Part shown: positions 26,057 to 34,705 of the stretch, in pieces
How the letters are laid out: each line of letters opens with the position of its first letter
How positions within the stretch are numbered: the stretch's first letter is position 1
Source: Alcanivorax sp. DP30
GTDB taxonomy: Bacteria; Pseudomonadota; Gammaproteobacteria; Pseudomonadales; Alcanivoracaceae
Assembly: GCF_009882945.1 (NCBI RefSeq)
Contig: NZ_WTUY01000024.1
Location: 62,001-126,000, forward strand
DNA length: 64,000 nt
Direction of reading: 5' to 3'
Translations under genes and position numbers: made by a program
Notes under the pieces: model-generated
Told to the model about the DNA's origin: nothing
The model's database searches: none
The model's input: only the letters and a program-made list of their open reading frames with translations

Positions 26057-26809
26057 CTAAATGCTTAATATCCGACTGGCCATCCCGTCCAGGCGTCCCT
26101 TGGTGGCTTCCCAGCTAGGCATGACTTGCTCCATAAGTCGATAGAATCGATTGCTATGATTGTGCTCGGCGATATGGCAAAGCTCGTGGAGGATGACGTA
26201 ATCAATGCACTCCCTTGGAGCCTTTACGAGATGAGGGTTTAGGGTGATCCTGCCATTGGGTGAGCAGCTCCCCCACTGAGTTTGCATGGTGAGGAGACGA
26301 AGAGGAGGGCGGTCAGGTACCCAGAGCGTTTGATCCAACAGTGCATCGAGTCGCGATGCAAATATCTCCTTGGCGCGAGATTTGTACCACGCCATTAGGA
26401 GTTCGTTCACAATCCTCGGATTTTTCTGCCTTACAGAAACTTCAAGTTTTCCACGAAAAAGCTTGACGCTTTGTGGTTGGTGGGGTGTTTCTTGTACTTT
26501 CAGGAGATACTGTTTTCCTAAGTAGTAGTGGCTTTCTCCGCTAATAAACTTACGTGGGGTTGCATGCTCCATCTGCTTCCGGAAGTTACGAAGTTGCTCA
26601 TAGATCCAGCGCCCGCGCTTTTTTACCGCAGCTAAAACGGCTTCATTGCTCACATCCTGAGGCGCAGCTGCGATTACGCGGCAGTCTGAATGAACCTTAA
26701 TAAGGACTTTTCCTGAAGCTTTGGGGCGCTCTGTTCGCTCAAAGGTGATTTCCTCATTCCCATAGAAGAAGCTAAGGCGATGGCCTTTGGGGATAATGGG
26801 TACGGTCAT
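26057..26809 (-). CDS. DUF45/M48-like metallopeptidase of the hsd operon
   Basis: A 250-residue DUF45 (PF01863, YgjP-like) protein. HELCHIAEHNHSNRFYRLM holds the HExxH-type zinc motif variant (HELCH) plus a further His, and WGSCSPNGRITLNPHLVKAP is the other family signature. Genes of this family often follow hsdR in type I restriction loci. It starts 4 bases after the hsdR stop codon, with GAGG upstream. Its role in restriction is unknown; a regulatory proteolysis of HsdR is a possible idea, not shown. Confidence 0.83.
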   Translation of the reverse strand: MTVPIIPKGHRLSFFYGNEEITFERTERPKASGKVLIKVHSDCRVIAAAPQDVSNEAVLAAVKKRGRWIYEQLRNFRKQMEHATPRKFISGESHYYLGKQYLLKVQETPHQPQSVKLFRGKLEVSVRQKNPRIVNELLMAWYKSRAKEIFASRLDALLDQTLWVPDRPPLRLLTMQTQWGSCSPNGRITLNPHLVKAPRECIDYVILHELCHIAEHNHSNRFYRLMEQVMPSWEATKGRLDGMASRILSI

Positions 26810-26813
26810 CAAG

Positions 26814-29800
26814 TCAGCCTCTGTTAATACCAATTCGGGTGATTTGAACCACCATTTCCACAATCTTCTTGGCCTGGTTCATGCCGGCCCCAATCGCTTT
26901 GCACTCCTGGAACATGCGCGGCAATAGTTTCTTGCGAATATCAGCCTCTATGTTCTGCGGGTTTATGGAGTGTTCTGCCACGGAGGCTTCAACGGACCGA
27001 TCAATATCGAAAGCCAGATTTACCCATTTGTCCTGCACTTGCTGGTCCATGACAGCCAATGCCTCGGGGAGAACTTTCTTGAACACACCAAAGTACGCCT
27101 GGGCGTGGCGATTGCTGCTGAAAGCATCGGGAATATCATTCAGCTTGCGTTCCTGAACCTGTTCCTCAAATTCCCGGAACAGCATGTACTGCTTTAGGGG
27201 GTGATCGAACAGCTTCTCGGCTTCTTCAATGGCCTGACGTAGAAGCTTTGAAAAGGCTTCCTGTGCATAGGGGTCATCTCGCAGATCCTGCTCAATCATT
27301 CGCGTAACGCGGGTTTTGATGATGTCGGTCTCGTTGCGGGTTTTTTCCTCGCTCCATTCCTCGGGCTCCTGCTTCTGTCCCATCTTGCCGACCTCATACA
27401 CGCCGCCGGGCTCTTTCACGTCTACCCCGACAACATGCTTATCAAGCAGCTTCTTCACCTGCTCTGCGTACTCGTCGTAATCTACTTTCTCGCCGGCGTC
27501 CCGCTGGACAAGTTGGCGAAGACTGGAGAACTGCTTCACTGTTTCCTTGTAATGGCGCCGGTCATCATCGGTGAAGCTCTTGTCATCGAAGAAGGTCACC
27601 GACTGTAGAGCGACTTTCAGGCAGCTGGCAAAGGCGGTGAGGGCTTCATAGAAGTCTTCACGTACCTTAAGGTTCACATCGACCAGCTCGCCCTCTCTCT
27701 CTTCAATCTTTGGCACCAGAACTTGGCGAAGTTGCTCGATATCGCTCTTGTTCTTTACGCCATAGAAAATAGCCCAGAGCTGCTTGTAGAGCTGCGGCAG
27801 GCGTTTGTACTCGGTGCTCATCTGGTTATAGAGGCCGGCAATATCATTGATGTCGTAGCCGCCCTGTGTCCGTGAGGCGAGATCCTGATACTTCTGGATA
27901 GTGGTATCCAACTCAGCAAGAATGCCGCGATAGTCGATTAACAGACCAAACTTCTTCTTGGGGTGCAGCCGGTTAACCCGGGCAATAGCCTGAATCAGAT
28001 TGTGCTTCCTCAGTGGCTTGTCGATGTAGAGCACGGTATTCCTTGGCTCATCGAATCCCGTCAGCAGCTTATCCACCACGATCAGTATCTTGAGTGAGTC
28101 ATCCTGTTCAAATCGCTCAACCAGGTGCTTGGTGTAAGCCTGATCATCCTGGCTGCCCACGTTGTCCTTCCACCACTGGGAGACCTCCGGTGTGGCGGCT
28201 TCATCGACAGCCGTGTTGCCCTCCCGTGTGTCTGGTGGGCTCATTACCACCGCTGATTCAAACAAACCGGCTTCATCCAGGTATTGCTTATACTTGATAG
28301 CGGCAGCCTTGCTATCGCAGGCGAGTTGCCCCTTCAGGCCCTCATCAATGTTTTTGACGAAGTGGTTGGCAATATCCAGGGCAATCATCCGGATTCGGTC
28401 GTCAGCACCATACACCTGACCTTTGCGGGCAAATTTTCTTTTTAGGTCGGCTTTCTGTTCATCTGATAGCCCCTCGGTGATGCGTTCAAACCAGCTATCT
28501 ATGGCGCGCTCATTCACATCAAGGTCAGGAATGCGCTCTTCATACAGCAGCGGCGTAACAGTTTTGTCTTCCACGGCGCGCTGCATTGTGTAGGCGTGCA
28601 CGATGGGGCCGAACTTATTGGTGGTCTTGTCGTCCTTGAGCAGGGGCGTGCCGGTAAAGGCCACAAAAGAGGCATTAGGCAGGGCTTGCTTCATACGGAT
28701 ATGGTTTTCACCGCCCTGGCTGCGATGCCCTTCATCGATCAGCACGATAATATCAGCGCTATGATTGACGCACTCAGGGAGCTTGGTGGCGGTGTTGAAC
28801 TTCTGGATCAGTGAAAAGATGATTCGCTCAGTGCCCTTGCCAATCTGCTCTGCCAAGCGCTTGCCAGAGGTGGCCATCGCTGCGCTCTTGTCTTTCTTGC
28901 CCGCCAGCTCGCCACCCGAGGCGAAGGTTTTGCTGAGCTGCGTCTCCAGATCCACCCGATCAGTGACAACCACAATGCGGCACTGCTTCAGGCTATCGTG
29001 CAGAATCAGTGCCTTGCTTAGAAAGACCATCGTGAACGACTTTCCCGAGCCTGTGGTGTGCCAGATAACACCGCCCTCACGGCCTCCTGAAGAAGTACGG
29101 GTATTGATGCGTTCAATCAGCCGCTTGATGCCGAAAACCTGTTGGTAGCGGGCTACGATCTTGCCGGCTTTTTTGTCGAAAAGCGTAAAAAATCGGGTCA
29201 TCTCTAGCAGGCGAGCAGGGCTGAGCAGGCTAATCAGCAGTTGATCCTGGCCGGTTACGGCCAACTCGCCCCCGGCGATCAGGTTTTGATACCATTCCAG
29301 GTCGGCTGCAGGGCGATGGTTAAACAAGCTCGCAAGCTGCTCGCTCGACAGAATCCTGTTCTTGATGGTAACCATATCGGCATTAGTAATATCTTCCTCT
29401 CGCCAGGCCGACCAGAACTTGGCCGGGGTGTGGCAGGTGCCATAGCGGCCTTCGTTGCCGTTAATGGAAAGCAGCATCTGGCTGTAGGCAAACAGCAAAG
29501 GGATTTCGTCGTGACGCTGATTGCGCAGGCTTTGCGAGATACCCTCGTCAATGGTTGGCCCCTTCTTTGAGCTCCCGTCAGGGCGCTTGGCTTCAATCAC
29601 CACAAGTGGAATACCATTTACAAAACAGACGATATCCGGCCGGCGTGATTCCACGCCACCAGACCGAGTAACAGTAAATTCCTCAGTAACCACGAAGCTA
29701 TTGTTGGCAGGGGCGTGCCAGTCAATAAGGGCTATGGTTGGGCTGGCTTTCTTGCCATCAACAAATTCAGTAACGGATATGCCGTACAGAAGATGGTTGT

Positions 29801-30095
29801 AGAGGCGTTCATTGGCGGTGAGAAGCCCTTCGTTCAAAGCCGGGCTGCATACCTCGGCAATCAAGTTGTCGATGGATTTTTCCGATAGCGGATAGCGCTT
29901 GCCTGAAAAGCTGAAAGTGCGTTTCTGTAGCTCGGCACGTAGTTCCTTGCGCAGCACTACCTCATCGGCCTTGCCGTCACGGGCCGCCAGGGCTTTCTCA
30001 GGAGAAATAAATGACCAGCCCAGGTTAGTCAGAAGTGTCAGTGCTGGAAGTTTGGCACTATATTCTTCCTGGAATTTTGGTGCATTCGTCATCAT
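26814..30095 (-). CDS. hsdR: Type I restriction enzyme, R subunit
   Basis: A 1093-residue HsdR, the motor and nuclease of a type I restriction complex. N-terminal nuclease residues are Asp154, Glu168 and Lys170 (RPDIVCF, VVIEAKRP). Helicase motor: Walker A HTTGSGKSFT, DEGH box in VLIDEGHRSQGG, motif III FVAFTGTPLL, and motif VI AIARVNR. The C-terminus is helical and should bind HsdM. It is separated from hsdM and hsdS by five other genes of the same strand. All motifs look intact, so the enzyme is probably active. Confidence 0.95.
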   Translation of the reverse strand: MMTNAPKFQEEYSAKLPALTLLTNLGWSFISPEKALAARDGKADEVVLRKELRAELQKRTFSFSGKRYPLSEKSIDNLIAEVCSPALNEGLLTANERLYNHLLYGISVTEFVDGKKASPTIALIDWHAPANNSFVVTEEFTVTRSGGVESRRPDIVCFVNGIPLVVIEAKRPDGSSKKGPTIDEGISQSLRNQRHDEIPLLFAYSQMLLSINGNEGRYGTCHTPAKFWSAWREEDITNADMVTIKNRILSSEQLASLFNHRPAADLEWYQNLIAGGELAVTGQDQLLISLLSPARLLEMTRFFTLFDKKAGKIVARYQQVFGIKRLIERINTRTSSGGREGGVIWHTTGSGKSFTMVFLSKALILHDSLKQCRIVVVTDRVDLETQLSKTFASGGELAGKKDKSAAMATSGKRLAEQIGKGTERIIFSLIQKFNTATKLPECVNHSADIIVLIDEGHRSQGGENHIRMKQALPNASFVAFTGTPLLKDDKTTNKFGPIVHAYTMQRAVEDKTVTPLLYEERIPDLDVNERAIDSWFERITEGLSDEQKADLKRKFARKGQVYGADDRIRMIALDIANHFVKNIDEGLKGQLACDSKAAAIKYKQYLDEAGLFESAVVMSPPDTREGNTAVDEAATPEVSQWWKDNVGSQDDQAYTKHLVERFEQDDSLKILIVVDKLLTGFDEPRNTVLYIDKPLRKHNLIQAIARVNRLHPKKKFGLLIDYRGILAELDTTIQKYQDLASRTQGGYDINDIAGLYNQMSTEYKRLPQLYKQLWAIFYGVKNKSDIEQLRQVLVPKIEEREGELVDVNLKVREDFYEALTAFASCLKVALQSVTFFDDKSFTDDDRRHYKETVKQFSSLRQLVQRDAGEKVDYDEYAEQVKKLLDKHVVGVDVKEPGGVYEVGKMGQKQEPEEWSEEKTRNETDIIKTRVTRMIEQDLRDDPYAQEAFSKLLRQAIEEAEKLFDHPLKQYMLFREFEEQVQERKLNDIPDAFSSNRHAQAYFGVFKKVLPEALAVMDQQVQDKWVNLAFDIDRSVEASVAEHSINPQNIEADIRKKLLPRMFQECKAIGAGMNQAKKIVEMVVQITRIGINRG

Positions 30096-30133
30096 TATGA
30101 ATTTTCTCTTGCGCCGATTTTTTAGTAGACGAT

Positions 30134-30616
30134 CTACCGTTGTTGATGGTAGGCGACAAGATCGCTATCTAGTGACCAAATGAAAACCTCACGCATTGAA
30201 AAGCGAATGATGCATTTATTAAACTCTTCAATGATACTTAAATCTCCAAAGCTTGTTCCCTCATTGGGTTTGTTGGCTGATTTGTTCATCCCGGCAAGGG
30301 CTGGGAACTTGTCTATCCATTCAAGAACCTCTGCAGAATTTGGGAACTCACTTGGCTGGTAGGGGGCGTCACCATTAAATGCTCCAGTGATAGCTTCACA
30401 GAATCGCAGGGCTGTTTTTCGCCGTGTTCCGCCATCACCATTTTGTGAAATATGATTTCCTGTCTCAATAATGGTGGCCATTGGAAGTATGAAAGTGGCA
30501 CCTAGATCGACATAATTTTCAAATGATTCTATAATCTTTTCTTTGTCTTGATTTTTGCCTGGGACATTCAAGAGATTCAAGAAAACCGAAGTATCTATAA
30601 TGCATATTGAACTCAT
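30134..30616 (-). CDS. PIN-domain nuclease
   Basis: A 160-residue PIN-domain protein. The four acidic positions expected for metal-dependent RNase or DNase activity are visible: Asp8 (IIDTSVFL), Glu51 (TIIETGNH), Asp125 (FGDLSII) and Asp150 or Asp152 (SLDSDLV). It starts inside the stop codon of the AAA ATPase gene (ATGA), which suggests coupled synthesis. No VapB-like antitoxin precedes it. The ATPase is therefore the likely partner that controls it (inference). Confidence 0.8.
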   Translation of the reverse strand: MSSICIIDTSVFLNLLNVPGKNQDKEKIIESFENYVDLGATFILPMATIIETGNHISQNGDGGTRRKTALRFCEAITGAFNGDAPYQPSEFPNSAEVLEWIDKFPALAGMNKSANKPNEGTSFGDLSIIEEFNKCIIRFSMREVFIWSLDSDLVAYHQQR

Positions 30617-31908
30617 TGCTCTTCCCCCTGCATTTTTCTAAGCCAATTCATTGCATTTTTTTTCTTTTGATCGGGGGTTGTTGGTGATTTAACGAACCTG
30701 TCAACAATACCATTGGTTACCAATTCTCCAAGTGGGCCTTGCGATACAAGTCCTGGATAATCATCTAAATCAGAAAGCCGGGTGAGCAAGCTTTCACCGG
30801 TGTCCTGGCTTCGGTAGCAAAAAACCACGTCACCTAAAGATGAGTCGGGCAATGCATCCATAAGGGCGGGGTTGTGTGTTGATAGTAGTAAGCGAACATT
30901 TCTTTCTTTTGCTTGTTCTCGCATCGTAGAGAGTAGCTGCTTTGCGCGAGAAGGGTGAACGCCATTATCCACCTCTTCAATGACGACTGTTGATCCTTGA
31001 GGTGCAGATAGGAGAGCTGCTGCAATTGCTAAAACTCGCAAGGTGCCGTCAGAGAGAAGCTCGACAGACCATTTCCTTTCTTTATTTCCAAAGCTTTCGA
31101 CTAGCTCAAGAGAAACTCTTCCTCTTCGATCTTCATAAAAATGAATATCCTTAACATCTTGCTCAGGGAGGCTTTTAATAAAATCAATAATTACGGGTTT
31201 GGAATTACTTTTTTTCCATAGTGTAAAAAGTACGCCAGATAAATTTTCACAATCGCCACGAAGATTTTTTTCAGGATAGCTGTCCCCTCGCATTAGTGAT
31301 GGGACTGGATCTAGGAAAAGCGTATTTGAGAGAAGATTCTGGAACTTCTCAGTGGCGCTTGGGATTTCCTGTTGAGCTTTTTTGTGCCCGGATTCAAACA
31401 TTGCCGATGAGGCGAGCTGGTTAAGTATGGCTATTTGATCCGTGCAACTAACTTGGGGTTTTCTGCCGCCCCTGGCAAAATTGTTATAAGCAACACGAAC
31501 GTCAGAACTTAGTCCTACCGATTTTTGCTCAATTTTGTAGAGCGGAAAGTTTTCATTAGGAGATGTTATGCATTCCTGTGAGATGTGTAGCTCATCGTCA
31601 CGAAGGGTTATTTCGGCTTCAAAGTGATTCCAGTCGTTGTCTTCTGTAGTGCAGCCAAGGCTAAATGAATCAGAATTTAAGTGTCCTAGGTCTCTAATTT
31701 GGCCGCGAAGAACTTGCTCGGAATCATCAACTCTATGTTTTAAAACTGATAGTTTTTGTCCTTGAGCGAGCCAGGCAAGAAAGCGGAACGCCTCCAGTGC
31801 ATTGCTTTTTCCAGAAGCATTTGCTCCTATCATTAATGTTAGTGGAGAAAGATAAAGCGTTTGATCCCTGTAGCTCTTGAAATTTTTTATGTGGATCTGA
31901 GCTAACAT
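30613..31908 (-). CDS. AAA ATPase of the OLD/AAA_21 type
   Basis: A 431-residue SMC-like ATPase. Walker A is GANASGKS at 28-35, the signature region LLSDGTLRVLAIAAALL near 285, Walker B TVVIEEVDNGVHP near 305 and the D-/H-loop LSTHNPALMD near 345. There is no TOPRIM domain. Such ATPases are the sensor half of several two-gene anti-phage systems (PARIS, Septu, Gabija-like). Here the partner is a PIN nuclease. GGAG lies before ATG 31908. Visibly AT-rich, like its neighbours. Confidence 0.85.
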   Translation of the reverse strand: MLAQIHIKNFKSYRDQTLYLSPLTLMIGANASGKSNALEAFRFLAWLAQGQKLSVLKHRVDDSEQVLRGQIRDLGHLNSDSFSLGCTTEDNDWNHFEAEITLRDDELHISQECITSPNENFPLYKIEQKSVGLSSDVRVAYNNFARGGRKPQVSCTDQIAILNQLASSAMFESGHKKAQQEIPSATEKFQNLLSNTLFLDPVPSLMRGDSYPEKNLRGDCENLSGVLFTLWKKSNSKPVIIDFIKSLPEQDVKDIHFYEDRRGRVSLELVESFGNKERKWSVELLSDGTLRVLAIAAALLSAPQGSTVVIEEVDNGVHPSRAKQLLSTMREQAKERNVRLLLSTHNPALMDALPDSSLGDVVFCYRSQDTGESLLTRLSDLDDYPGLVSQGPLGELVTNGIVDRFVKSPTTPDQKKKNAMNWLRKMQGEEQ

Positions 31909-31973
31909 TGCATGTGCTCCTAATGTTAATTTAGGCTTACGATTCTATTTTCTGTTAAATCTATATTTATCTG

Positions 31974-32576
31974 TTATTTTAATAGATTGGCACACAAATA
32001 TTTTGTTAATGGAGATGAATATAGGAGCACCACAACAACTGAGGTCATTAATGTGAAGCTGAAAGAGAGAGGGATTTTGTCCCTGAGAAAACTGAACTTC
32101 AGCTGTTCATCAATCCAATCAATTTGTTGCTCCCAGAAAAATTTGTAATGGGCATACCAGTTACTAAAAATCATTTGATGCGGGCAGCTGATATTCGTAT
32201 ATTCCTTGTCAATGCGTTTAAGTTCATCTTTGAATTCCTCCGATATCGATCCGCTTTCTGACGCTTCGTAGTAAAGGCGCTTTAAATCGTTAAATAGATC
32301 GGTAAGAACCTTTCCGTTATGTGCATATTCGGCGCGCCTGGATTCATACATGGAAATGTATATGCCAGATATGCCTAGAACTAAAAATGTAGCAGAAATT
32401 GCCTTGATGTTAAGATCATTGAAAATTAAAGCAAATATCCCAAACGCAAATGATGTGAAACTGATTAGCCCAGGAGCTTTTAGACTAATGTCATAAGTTG
32501 CGAAGTGCTTTTTTGCACCGAAACCAACGTTGTAAGCTGTTTCAGCAATGTTCCGTAGAAATTTTTCTTTTTTCAC
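31974..32576 (-). CDS. SLATT-domain membrane effector
   Basis: A 200-residue protein with two adjacent hydrophobic helices (about 36-57 and 60-78), a helical acidic middle, and a third hydrophobic stretch at 172-190. The order, and KLYY-like LKRLYYEAS segment, match SLATT-domain proteins, which form membrane effectors of CBASS. It follows the CD-NTase gene by nine bases. It starts with GTG 32576 after a strong AGGAGG. On nucleotide signalling it should damage the membrane and halt the infected cell (known for the class; inferred here). Confidence 0.78.
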   Translation of the reverse strand: MKKEKFLRNIAETAYNVGFGAKKHFATYDISLKAPGLISFTSFAFGIFALIFNDLNIKAISATFLVLGISGIYISMYESRRAEYAHNGKVLTDLFNDLKRLYYEASESGSISEEFKDELKRIDKEYTNISCPHQMIFSNWYAHYKFFWEQQIDWIDEQLKFSFLRDKIPLSFSFTLMTSVVVVLLYSSPLTKYLCANLLK

Positions 32577-32585
32577 TCTGTCCTC

Positions 32586-33878
32586 CTACTGAATTGGGAC
32601 ATGAATTCTTGACTTTGCCATAACAACATTGTTTTTAATTGCATAGCACTCAACAATATGATCGCCATTGAATTTTGTTTTCTCATTGTGAGATCTATGT
32701 CCGGCATCAACAAATACTTGCCCCCGGATCTCATCCCTATTTCTTGCTTCATCGCCCCTGTTGAGAACTTTCCATTTTAGGGTGTAGGGGGCGGGGACGT
32801 CGCATGAAGTGACCTTGAATCTCAATTCCTTTGAGGAGGATAGTCTTATTCTGCGGCGAAGCATTTCTCTCAGTGCTCCATCTCTGAAACCGTTCTGGGA
32901 CACTTCGCAGTCAATGTTTAGACCATATCGTATGTCAATAGGATGCATATCCTCAATGAACTCTTCAGTATCACGATATGTATAGGTTGCTTTCTCCGTA
33001 ATCACCTGTACGGCGGCCGGGAAGGGCCTCCCGAATACCTTCTTCCATTTCTTGTTTGCTGAGTTATCAGTTCCGGCTTCGATAGCCTTCAGTGTTAGTT
33101 CGTGGGCTTTCTTGGCTTTACGTTGGAACTTCTTCTTGACCTTAACATCCTGCCCGCTTCCCAGGGCCTGATAGTGATCCTGATTTGGCTGATTCATCAG
33201 GAACTCGAAGAAATCACGACAAAGCTCTCCGTAAGAAGCTACGCCTTTGTTGTCGTACTTATCGACAGATTTTAGGAAATTATGCGCGAGCGTGTCGATC
33301 AGCAGGCCGCCCATATAAACGCCATGCTTGTTTTTCCATGCCCTTGCCATTTTGCATAGTTTTCGAAGGTTATTGTTCTTTTGGTCGACAAACTCCTTCA
33401 TCGCCGCAATTTCTTGCATTGGCTTGGTGATTCTCCATCTGCCGCCCTTGCTGGTATCGGGAAACTTATACTGTACGTTTCCTTCCCCGTCTTTCTCCTC
33501 GAATACGGGCTGAACTTCAACGTGGAAGTTTGTATACGTGACGGTTACTACTGGGCTATCAACTTTAACTTCTGTTTTTGGGTAGCGCGCTTTGATGGCA
33601 TCCCTTGTGTCTGAAAGGAGTTTGGCCTGTTTGTTGTCTTTGTAAGTATCCCATTCTCCCTTTGGCATGATGTAAAGCATGTCGAGGTCGGAAATACCTC
33701 TGATGCCAGTATGTCTACCGTAGGAGCCCACTTGGCGGCTATTGTCAGTCTTGGACTCTGTGTCTCTGAATCGCTTATTAAGGCTGGCCGTGATTTCCCC
33801 GTACCGACCGCTGATCTGTTCTGAGTTGTCAACTTTCAGGTTGTCTAGGAATCCGGTAAACATATCAGTGATGGTCAT
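32586..33878 (-). CDS. CD-NTase (SMODS) with AGS-C sensor domain
   Basis: A 430-residue cyclic-nucleotide synthase-like protein. The nucleotidyltransferase core holds GS (51-52), Asp64 and Asp66 (SDLDMLY) and Glu121 (HVEVQPVF). The last 100 residues match the AGS-C (adenylyl/guanylyl and SMODS C-terminal sensor) domain with WKVLNRGDEARNRDEIRGQV and GDHIVECYAI. It should make a cyclic oligonucleotide in response to phage, acting on the adjacent SLATT effector. It overlaps the preceding NTase gene by ATGA. The exact product cannot be told from sequence. Confidence 0.88.
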   Translation of the reverse strand: MTITDMFTGFLDNLKVDNSEQISGRYGEITASLNKRFRDTESKTDNSRQVGSYGRHTGIRGISDLDMLYIMPKGEWDTYKDNKQAKLLSDTRDAIKARYPKTEVKVDSPVVTVTYTNFHVEVQPVFEEKDGEGNVQYKFPDTSKGGRWRITKPMQEIAAMKEFVDQKNNNLRKLCKMARAWKNKHGVYMGGLLIDTLAHNFLKSVDKYDNKGVASYGELCRDFFEFLMNQPNQDHYQALGSGQDVKVKKKFQRKAKKAHELTLKAIEAGTDNSANKKWKKVFGRPFPAAVQVITEKATYTYRDTEEFIEDMHPIDIRYGLNIDCEVSQNGFRDGALREMLRRRIRLSSSKELRFKVTSCDVPAPYTLKWKVLNRGDEARNRDEIRGQVFVDAGHRSHNEKTKFNGDHIVECYAIKNNVVMAKSRIHVPIQ

Positions 33879-34705
33879 GAATAATAATCTCCCTTTTGCG
33901 CGCTTGCCGGTGGGGGAAGTAGTCGTCTAATTAGCCGCTCCGCTTGGTCATCTAGCTGTCGAGAAAGTAAGTCTTGGGTTTGGGTTAACAGATCGCGCGT
34001 ACGGTTAATCGCATCAATCTTGTATTTTGCATCGTCCTCGTAATAGTCGAGAGATCTCATGGCGTCGAAAAAGTAATCCTTGAGCTGAACTCTTCCTCGA
34101 AATCGGGTTCCGAAGTAGGATTTCTCGGCAAGCTTCCTTTCTAGCTCAAAAGACGGGAATGGATACCTGTTTCTGGCGTTCCAATACTTAACAAGTCGTA
34201 TCATTGGTTTTATGAGGTTGCTATTCGACTTGTTGGCTCCAACGAGTATTTCATTGAAATCATTGGGATCGGTTAAAATCCAGTCATTGTAGTCGCTTCG
34301 TTTGGCTGGGATTCGTAAGCCGTGCCACCAGTGACGTGTGGCTGGGACTAGCTCAAATTTAATATGGTTTAGCGATAGAGCAATGGTGGGGCTAGACTGC
34401 GCTATTTCTGATTTGGAATAGTAGTTCTTAACGAACCGGCGGAGTCGGTCAAGGTAGGTTTGAGGGCGGCGCGTCGAATCCTTGAACACGATCATGTAGT
34501 CGATGTCAGAGCGCTTGTCCATACTGCGGGGCAGGATGGTGCCTCTCGTATAGGAGCCGAAGATGAAGTCTTCACTGATCTCGTCGTCAAAGGCCTGGTC
34601 AAGGCGGCTCTGCAACCCGGAGATAGACCTCTGGATTCCTTCTTTTTCTCTATCACGTATAACCGCTGCCGATGACAGGGCCATGAGGTAGCCGTTGACT
34701 GTCAC
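33875..34705 (-). CDS. Second CD-NTase-like nucleotidyltransferase
   Basis: A 276-residue nucleotidyltransferase. Residues GS (50-51), Asp67 and Asp69 (RSDIDYMIVF) and Glu118 (IKFELVPA) complete the catalytic triad, so it looks active. It lacks an AGS-C domain, ending in a helical tail. It begins at a GTG that overlaps the hsdS stop codon (GTGA) and ends with an ATGA overlap to the next CD-NTase. A second nucleotidyltransferase beside a CBASS synthase could make a mixed product or modify another target; this is open. Confidence 0.82.
   Translation of the reverse strand: MTVNGYLMALSSAAVIRDREKEGIQRSISGLQSRLDQAFDDEISEDFIFGSYTRGTILPRSMDKRSDIDYMIVFKDSTRRPQTYLDRLRRFVKNYYSKSEIAQSSPTIALSLNHIKFELVPATRHWWHGLRIPAKRSDYNDWILTDPNDFNEILVGANKSNSNLIKPMIRLVKYWNARNRYPFPSFELERKLAEKSYFGTRFRGRVQLKDYFFDAMRSLDYYEDDAKYKIDAINRTRDLLTQTQDLLSRQLDDQAERLIRRLLPPPASAQKGDYYS

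Noticed and set aside
30134-30616. VapC toxin of a VapBC pair
   Set aside because: No small antitoxin gene is adjacent; the overlapping upstream gene is a large ATPase.
30134-31908. PARIS system
   Set aside because: The ATPase fits, but the partner is a PIN nuclease and not a TOPRIM (AriB) protein.
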